From an uncultured Lachnospiraceae bacterium (GTDB lineage Bacteria > Bacillota > Clostridia > Lachnospirales > Lachnospiraceae), in contig CADBPM010000014.1 of assembly GCA_902796595.1 (NCBI GenBank), positions 115,701 to 179,700 of the forward strand: a stretch of DNA of 64,000 nucleotides, given 5' to 3'. Within the stretch, counting starts at the first letter, position 1, and every line of letters starts with the position of its first letter. The notes beneath the pieces are model-generated. The model was given only the letters and a program-made list of their open reading frames with translations. It was not told the origin of the DNA and made no database searches. Both the position numbers and the translations under genes were made by a program. This document shows, in pieces, positions 60,801 through 64,000 of this stretch.

Positions 60801-63024
60801 AAAGGATTGCTATTTGATTACCTATGATACAGGAGTAGATCCTTCTGTAAGAGATTATACAAACACAGTACTTCTCTTTGGATATGGTATGCAGACAGAG
60901 AATCAGTCTGAGAAGTCTTTTGAGGCAAAAGAATTTGCAGGTGCAGACCTTAAAAAATCGGTTTTTATTGGATTCCATGTGACTGATAAAGTTACTGAGG
61001 AAGGCATTCCAAAAGTAGAATTTACTATAAAGAACGATGAAGATGAAACTATAGGTAAAGTTGTTACCAATAGTAAGGGTGATGGAAAGATATTCAACAA
61101 TAAGATCAAGCCACACACTTCTTACAATATAGAGATTACCAAGGTTCCTGATGGATACGAGGATGTAGAAAATCAGACCATAACAACCAATGATCCAGGT
61201 CCGGGTAATAAAGCAGTTGTCAACATCGAACTTGAAAAGCCGTCAAAGACAATCAATATTATCAAAGCAGATGCCAATGATAAGAGCAAAAAGCTTAAGA
61301 ATGCTGTTTTTAATCTTAGCTTCAAAGGAAAGGATATTAAGAATGTAAAGGAATTTACAACGACAGAAAAGCCAGAGGAAATAAAGAAAGTTTACTGTGG
61401 AGTGGATTATTCTCTTACAGAAAAGGAAGCACCTTATGGCTACGAAAAGCTTGAAAATCCTGTTAAGTTTAATGTTGATAGTGAAGGAAATATAAATGTC
61501 ATTGAAGGCAGTGAGAATGTAACCGTTGATGGACTGAATATTATAGTTCTTGATAATGCAAAGAATACATTCCCTGTTCCGCCTGTAAAGATAATCACAA
61601 AAGATGGTGAAGAGCTTGAAGGCGGTAAGATTACGATAGTTCCCGTAAAGGATGGCAAGCCGGATAAGAAAAATGAAAGAGAAATTCCGACTGTAAAGCC
61701 TGACAAGGGAGACCCTTCTGGTGACAAAGTACCTGAAATAAAAGTTCCAAAGGGTGAGTACGAGATATATGTTATTCCACCTAAGGGCTTTAAAAATTTA
61801 GATGATACGCCAGAAGAGAAGATTGTTATAAAGATCGATGAACATGGAACTATAACGGTAAAGAATGAAGATGGCACATGGAGTGATGAGCCGCTTGATC
61901 CAAAGAAACCTATAGAAGTTAAGGACAAACCTGATCCAAATGCCCACATTGGTAAGGACGGAGAGGAATCTTTCAACTTCCAGGTTGTAGAAAAAGGTAC
62001 TGATAATAAGAAGGTTCTTGATAATGGTACATTCAAAGTAACAAAGCTTAAGGATACCGAGGGAACACCTCTTCAGAGCGTTGAATTTGGTGAAGATAAG
62101 AAGCCAGTAGATGCAAAGAATGATACTTATGATTATCAGGTTATCTACAAGGTAGAAAAGGATACACTTCCGGAAGGATATACTGAATTTGATACTGTAT
62201 ATTTCAAAGTTGTAGGGTACAGTGATAAGACCGTTTATTACAGTTCTCTCGATGAAATGAAGACTTGGAAAGCACTTGATGGAAATACGATCTTCCTTCC
62301 GGTTGCAAAGAAGCCTTCATATAGCCCTAGCAAGGGCGGTAATACAGGCGGCGGCTTTGCTCCATATGTGAATCCGGATGTACCTGTAATACCGGATGCT
62401 CCGGGATTTAGTGAACTTGTTCCGAATAATATCTTTAATCCGTACATGCCGGTCGTAGTTACACAGGGAACGACAACTCCGTCTGCTATCAATCCTGATA
62501 AGCCGGCAAGTAAGTCCGGAATAACAAATGAGCCGGATAAGGCACATGATGATAAGTCCGGTAAAACTGACAGCAAGAAAAAGGATAAGTCAAAGGACAA
62601 GACGAAAGAAAAAACAAAAATAGTTTCTTATGATGAAGAAGAGAGCGATGATATTATTGCTCCTAAGGATGAAACAAAAAAGAATAAGAAACATAAGAAA
62701 AACAACAGGTCTGACAACGAGATTTCAATATCAGATGAAAATAAGAAAGCAGACCGTGTTGCAAAAAATTCTTCTTCTGAAATAGAAATAGAGGATCCAG
62801 AGATTCCTGGCAGTCATATAGATGACAGGAAGAAGGATAAGACTCTTGCAAAGAATAATGACGAATCTGTCTATAATGAAGAATCACAGACACCAGAAAG
62901 CTCTCTTGCACAGACTGGCGGTTTCATGGGAACAATGCCTGCTTATGCAGCAAGTGCATTACTCATACTTGTTGGAGGCCTTTTGCTTGCAGGAGATTTC
63001 AGAAAGAAGAAAAGAAAGATCTGA
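57898..63024 (+). CDS. Large cell-wall-anchored adhesin with Ig-like and Cna-B/SpaA-type repeats
   Basis: 1708 residues. Signal peptide (about 1-26), then an acidic Thr/Glu/Asp-rich stalk to about 140. Five or so Ig-like repeats follow, each opening with a tryptophan or tyrosine strand: ITWTIVVRPQ, MSWTIIVRNN, LTWTVRANKN, IKYTLIVNKN, ASYTIEVNGS. Next come about four Cna-B/SpaA-like domains (about 1020-1480; KVEFTIKNDEDETIGKVVTNSKGDG; VFNLSF..YSLTEKEAPYGYEK), a family that often forms internal isopeptide bonds. A Lys/Ser/Pro-rich wall-spanning region (about 1480-1670) leads to a sorting signal: LAQTGG, a hydrophobic helix and RKKKRK. The sorting motif lacks the usual LPXTG proline. Role inferred: attachment to plant material, host or other cells. 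No sortase gene is in the window. Confidence 0.87.
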   Translation: MIRQLLTMILSVNLIIAGISPGSALSKVTFSGNQTYKAEQTQSADITGDSSQDPDSGDDKAAPETETTPETGATQEDGVSQATDTPATSTDDTAIEDDGADDLDADNQNGDSSGAEESEDSEENADEFGEKAEEVDTIDSADEGFKKVKVEELIKDANKNINLKESKASDSTAVKDGSWLVDKLVFTHNGKEVKSGDKVSLSDEFYVKYNLKELTYAGSDEDGSSGELIKAGDKFELPSVPMEYFSRISNEKIKVPLGKGGSQTFGLVSFEGDKTYFTVEYEGVEGEGITNAEFGYSIKFDESKLETKSEIKIPMFGGSDLDITIAENVPSHPVIEKTGAVNGDEITWTIVVRPQKVPIENENGYTLIDTLEGEQHFKEASFKVDGVDATPDINGMTLTYKFTMPDKTKPVTIEYKTVAEVFNKETSKTNGDAKVTATNKAQLYANGEGEVTELVSEASDTQSVSKTFKEWITKEGGAISKNGIMSWTIIVRNNGYSLKDVTVHDIFEQDGETTMLLTDDAGNKTDSVSVDGTETKVETTGARTGDGELWSLNLGTLTGEQKKIITYHTEIKDYAIFKRTNHKALPINKAYVTYTYDFGKGPGKIEGPTVNKSATGAETNAAIEKTFRGYDAKNRILTWTVRANKNKETLHYVEIKETPGEGQSIYSIKDIKVGESPQEVEFSGGEKVKAFTLPNVSDEITFTVETKLDDSEFSFFAGNAEKEYTNTVSLKCDEQDEVTYSAKGKCVSEVLAKQAGKYDFSDHTIKYTLIVNKNETKLHDVHISDVLSDAGLTLASDVMDGDKVLLSKDSLNPENIEISLGDIAEKHVLTFTAKYKDNDNLKNNGEISITNKASLTSTLDSESCSAEASSTTKFNNVAVKKTGEISADKTSASYTIEVNGSLQELPENVYAEDRMGAGLNLDFTSVHLYKGIVKSDGSVEKGEEVEAKKRIGSLGDKTVLRVDLPSGSKDCYLITYDTGVDPSVRDYTNTVLLFGYGMQTENQSEKSFEAKEFAGADLKKSVFIGFHVTDKVTEEGIPKVEFTIKNDEDETIGKVVTNSKGDGKIFNNKIKPHTSYNIEITKVPDGYEDVENQTITTNDPGPGNKAVVNIELEKPSKTINIIKADANDKSKKLKNAVFNLSFKGKDIKNVKEFTTTEKPEEIKKVYCGVDYSLTEKEAPYGYEKLENPVKFNVDSEGNINVIEGSENVTVDGLNIIVLDNAKNTFPVPPVKIITKDGEELEGGKITIVPVKDGKPDKKNEREIPTVKPDKGDPSGDKVPEIKVPKGEYEIYVIPPKGFKNLDDTPEEKIVIKIDEHGTITVKNEDGTWSDEPLDPKKPIEVKDKPDPNAHIGKDGEESFNFQVVEKGTDNKKVLDNGTFKVTKLKDTEGTPLQSVEFGEDKKPVDAKNDTYDYQVIYKVEKDTLPEGYTEFDTVYFKVVGYSDKTVYYSSLDEMKTWKALDGNTIFLPVAKKPSYSPSKGGNTGGGFAPYVNPDVPVIPDAPGFSELVPNNIFNPYMPVVVTQGTTTPSAINPDKPASKSGITNEPDKAHDDKSGKTDSKKKDKSKDKTKEKTKIVSYDEEESDDIIAPKDETKKNKKHKKNNRSDNEISISDENKKADRVAKNSSSEIEIEDPEIPGSHIDDRKKDKTLAKNNDESVYNEESQTPESSLAQTGGFMGTMPAYAASALLILVGGLLLAGDFRKKKRKI

Positions 63025-63026
63025 AT

Positions 63027-63054
63027 AAAAGCACGTTTTTAAAGCGTGTTTTAT
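63027..63054 (+). terminator. First terminator after the adhesin gene
   Basis: GCACG pairs with CGTGT around a T-rich loop, followed by TTTAT. Short stem. Confidence 0.5.
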
Positions 63055-63077
63055 GGCGGTAAGCCATTGAAAAATAA

Positions 63078-63116
63078 GAACCTCATGAGAGTGTAAAAAC
63101 TTTCATGAGGTTTTTT
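63078..63116 (+). terminator. Second terminator after the adhesin gene
   Basis: AACCTCATGA pairs with TCATGAGGTT, followed by TTTT. Confidence 0.85.
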
Positions 63117-63154
63117 GATTTATAGGAAATTTCTTCGAAATTCCTATAAATCAA
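63115..63154. repeat. Palindrome family R4, copy 2
   Basis: TTGATTTATAGGAA...TTCCTATAAATCAA, directly after a terminator, as for the copy at 29015-29050. Confidence 0.8.
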
Positions 63155-63183
63155 AAAATATGCGTGATACTTGTGAAAAGGAC

Positions 63184-63238
63184 TTGACTATTTAAAAGAG
63201 TTAGTGTAGACTAATCAATACAGTTAGTTAAAGCTAAC
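63184..63238 (+). promoter_or_regulatory. Promoter with twin GTTAG-N6-CTAA(C/T) sites before the second flavodoxin
   Basis: TTGACT at 63184-63189, 17-bp spacer, TAGACT at 63207-63212. Two matching inverted repeats, at 63200-63215 (GTTAG..CTAAT, covering the -10) and 63223-63238 (GTTAG..CTAAC), have centres 23 bases apart. Their placement fits repression by a dimeric regulator. Iron-responsive control would make sense for a flavodoxin, but the regulator is unknown. Confidence 0.6.
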
Positions 63239-63285
63239 ACAAAGAAATGTTGCCAAAAGGCGGCATGAAAGAGTAAAGGTAGATA

Positions 63286-63305
63286 GTTTGAAAAAAGTTT
63301 CAAAC
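63286..63305 (+). promoter_or_regulatory. Hairpin in the flavodoxin leader
   Basis: GTTTGAAA pairs with TTTCAAAC around AAAG. It lies upstream of the L1 element, as hairpins do in the argB and BAX inhibitor-1 copies. Confidence 0.6.
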
Positions 63306-63306
63306 T

Positions 63307-63371
63307 TCATTGGTGTCGCCGCAGGCACGGCATCGGTGGGAACCATGCCTGCAGTAAGGGATAGAAAAATG
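63307..63371 (+). promoter_or_regulatory. Leader element L1, copy in front of the second flavodoxin gene
   Basis: Arms GCAGGCA (63321-63327) and TGCCTGC (63346-63352) are separated by 18 bases, ending 16 bases before the ATG at 63369. Here the small frame (MPAVRDRK from 63345) does not stop but runs in frame into the flavodoxin, because of one extra base. The upstream frame reads FIGVAAGTA, matching the argB copy's FIGTAAGTA. An in-frame TTG at 63288 with AAAGG upstream could also start translation. Confidence 0.8.
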
Positions 63372-63791
63372 AGCAAAGTAGCGGTAGTTTATTGGAGCGG
63401 TACAGGCAATACACAGGCATGCGCAGAGGCAGTAGTTGATGGCGCCAAAGCAGCAGGTGCAGAGGTTGAGTGCTTTTCTGTAAGTGAATTCGATGTTTCT
63501 TCAACAGGTAATTATGACAGTGTTGCACTGGGCTGTCCTGCAATGGGAGATGAAGTTCTTGAAGAAAGTGAATTTCAACCTGCGTATGATGAAATGAAGC
63601 CGCTTCTTCAGGGAAAGAAGGTTGCACTTTTTGGCTCTTATGGCTGGGGAGTTGGCGATTGGATGAATTCATGGAAGGATGACGCTATTGCAGCGGGACT
63701 TACACTTTGCACAGATCCTGTAATCTGCAACGAGGCTCCGGATGATGAGTCAGTAGAAAACCTTAAGAAACTGGGCGTTGCTTTAGCCTGA
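63369..63791 (+). CDS. Flavodoxin (short-chain)
   Basis: 140 residues, the usual short-chain length. FMN phosphate loop YWSGTGNTQACAE at the N-terminus, and GCPAMGDEVLEESEFQPAYDE and FGSYGWGVGDWM around the two isoalloxazine-stacking loops. A cytoplasmic one-electron carrier that can stand in for ferredoxin. ATG 63369 is preferred because family members start just before the KVAVVYWSG strand; starts at 63345 (ATG) or 63288 (TTG) would add the L1-encoded peptide. The twin operator-like sites suggest regulated expression. Confidence 0.93.
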   Translation: MSKVAVVYWSGTGNTQACAEAVVDGAKAAGAEVECFSVSEFDVSSTGNYDSVALGCPAMGDEVLEESEFQPAYDEMKPLLQGKKVALFGSYGWGVGDWMNSWKDDAIAAGLTLCTDPVICNEAPDDESVENLKKLGVALA

Positions 63792-63799
63792 AATATTTA

Positions 63800-63829
63800 T
63801 GCCTACGGAATTTGTTCCGTAGGTAATTT
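63800..63829 (+). terminator. Terminator after the second flavodoxin
   Basis: CCTACGGAA pairs with TTCCGTAGG, followed by TAATTT. Confidence 0.75.
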
Positions 63830-63840
63830 ACATGATACAA

Positions 63841-63986
63841 GGGTCAAAACTCCAAATCATGCGCTTGCGCAATGATTTGAGAATTTATGACCCGCCCAAA
63901 ACACGAATAACGGAGTGATTTTTATAAAAATCACGAGAGTTATGAGTGTTTTAGCAGCATGTTGCACATGAAATGTGCATGCTGCG
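63841..63986. repeat. Three tandem large hairpins at the window edge
   Basis: First GGGTCA...TGACCC enclosing CAAATCAT..ATGATTTG (63841-63893), then AAAACAC..ATAAC..GTGATTTTTATAAAAATCAC..GTTAT..GTGTTTT (63898-63952), then GCAGCAT..GCACAT-GAA-ATGTGC..ATGCTGC (63953-63986). No ORF or T-run. Similar in style to the cluster at 55212-55336 but not in sequence. Confidence 0.75.
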
Positions 63987-64000
63987 TATCATTTAGTCGG

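Noticed and set aside
61440..62036. A 198-codon Ser/Phe/Pro-rich minus-strand ORF
   Set aside because: It is the antisense frame of the repetitive adhesin gene; its composition only mirrors the Lys/Glu/Asp codons of the real strand.
1..64000. CRISPR arrays, tRNA or rRNA genes, prophage or IS transposases
   Set aside because: I saw no regular short direct repeats with spacers, no RNA gene signatures and no transposase, integrase or capsid-like proteins. The dispersed repeats are irregularly placed and palindromic.

Overview
The window looks like a chromosomal segment of an anaerobic, saccharolytic Bacillota bacterium, most likely a Lachnospiraceae member of the Butyrivibrio/Pseudobutyrivibrio type. 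This is inferred from gene content: secreted and lipid-anchored glycosidases beside many sugar ABC transporters, superoxide reductase and high-molecular-weight rubredoxin instead of aerobic defences, Shine-Dalgarno sequences of the AGGAGG kind, and sigma-A-like promoters with 17-bp spacers. I see no rRNA, tRNA, CRISPR array, transposase or phage gene.

Layout. 1-822: a repeat-rich leader, then a small membrane protein and a YbjQ protein. 909-4744 (minus): an esterase-like lipoprotein and a GH51 arabinofuranosidase. 5036-19956: a long transport locus with two permease pairs, two binding proteins, an NHL/YIP1-like membrane protein, a large secreted protein of unknown function and a LamG lipoprotein, followed by an ArsR-like regulator (20256). 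21217-25682 (minus): argC-argJ-argB-argD under ArgR-like boxes. 26108-28811: a 2-hydroxyacid dehydrogenase, a superoxide reductase-flavodoxin fusion and a flavin reductase-rubredoxin protein. 29156-33529: sucrose phosphorylase and a secreted pullulanase, divergent. 33625-36562 (minus): a formate/nitrite channel, a BAX inhibitor-1 protein and an AraC regulator. 36688-43635: an intracellular GH53 galactanase with its own ABC importer, then a chemoreceptor. 43742-46855: an ECF S component, a methyltransferase and a GH31 glucosidase. 46890-55160: a LacI regulator divergent from a fructan/sucrose locus (two permeases, binding protein, GH32-like lipoprotein, cytoplasmic GH32). 55527-63791: a lipoprotein flavodoxin, a MATE exporter, a 1708-residue wall-anchored adhesin and a second flavodoxin.

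How the genes work together. Polymers (arabinan/arabinoxylan, alpha-glucan, galactan, fructan) are cut outside by anchored enzymes; oligomers enter through binding-protein importers that lack their own ATPase gene here and so presumably share an ATPase encoded elsewhere; cytoplasmic GH31, GH32, GH53 and sucrose phosphorylase finish the job. Each locus has a nearby regulator (ArsR-like, AraC, LacI).

The most unusual feature is a roughly 60-nt element found four times, each time ending exactly at a start codon: in front of argB, the BAX inhibitor-1 gene and both stand-alone flavodoxin genes. Each copy has the arms GCAGGCA and TGCCTGC 18-19 nt apart, and the second arm lies 15-16 nt before the start. 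In three copies a tiny ORF beginning MP overlaps the start codon. It may be a cis-acting leader or a leader-peptide module. Three other dispersed repeat families fill the intergenic spaces; some copies supply a -35 box or a stop codon.
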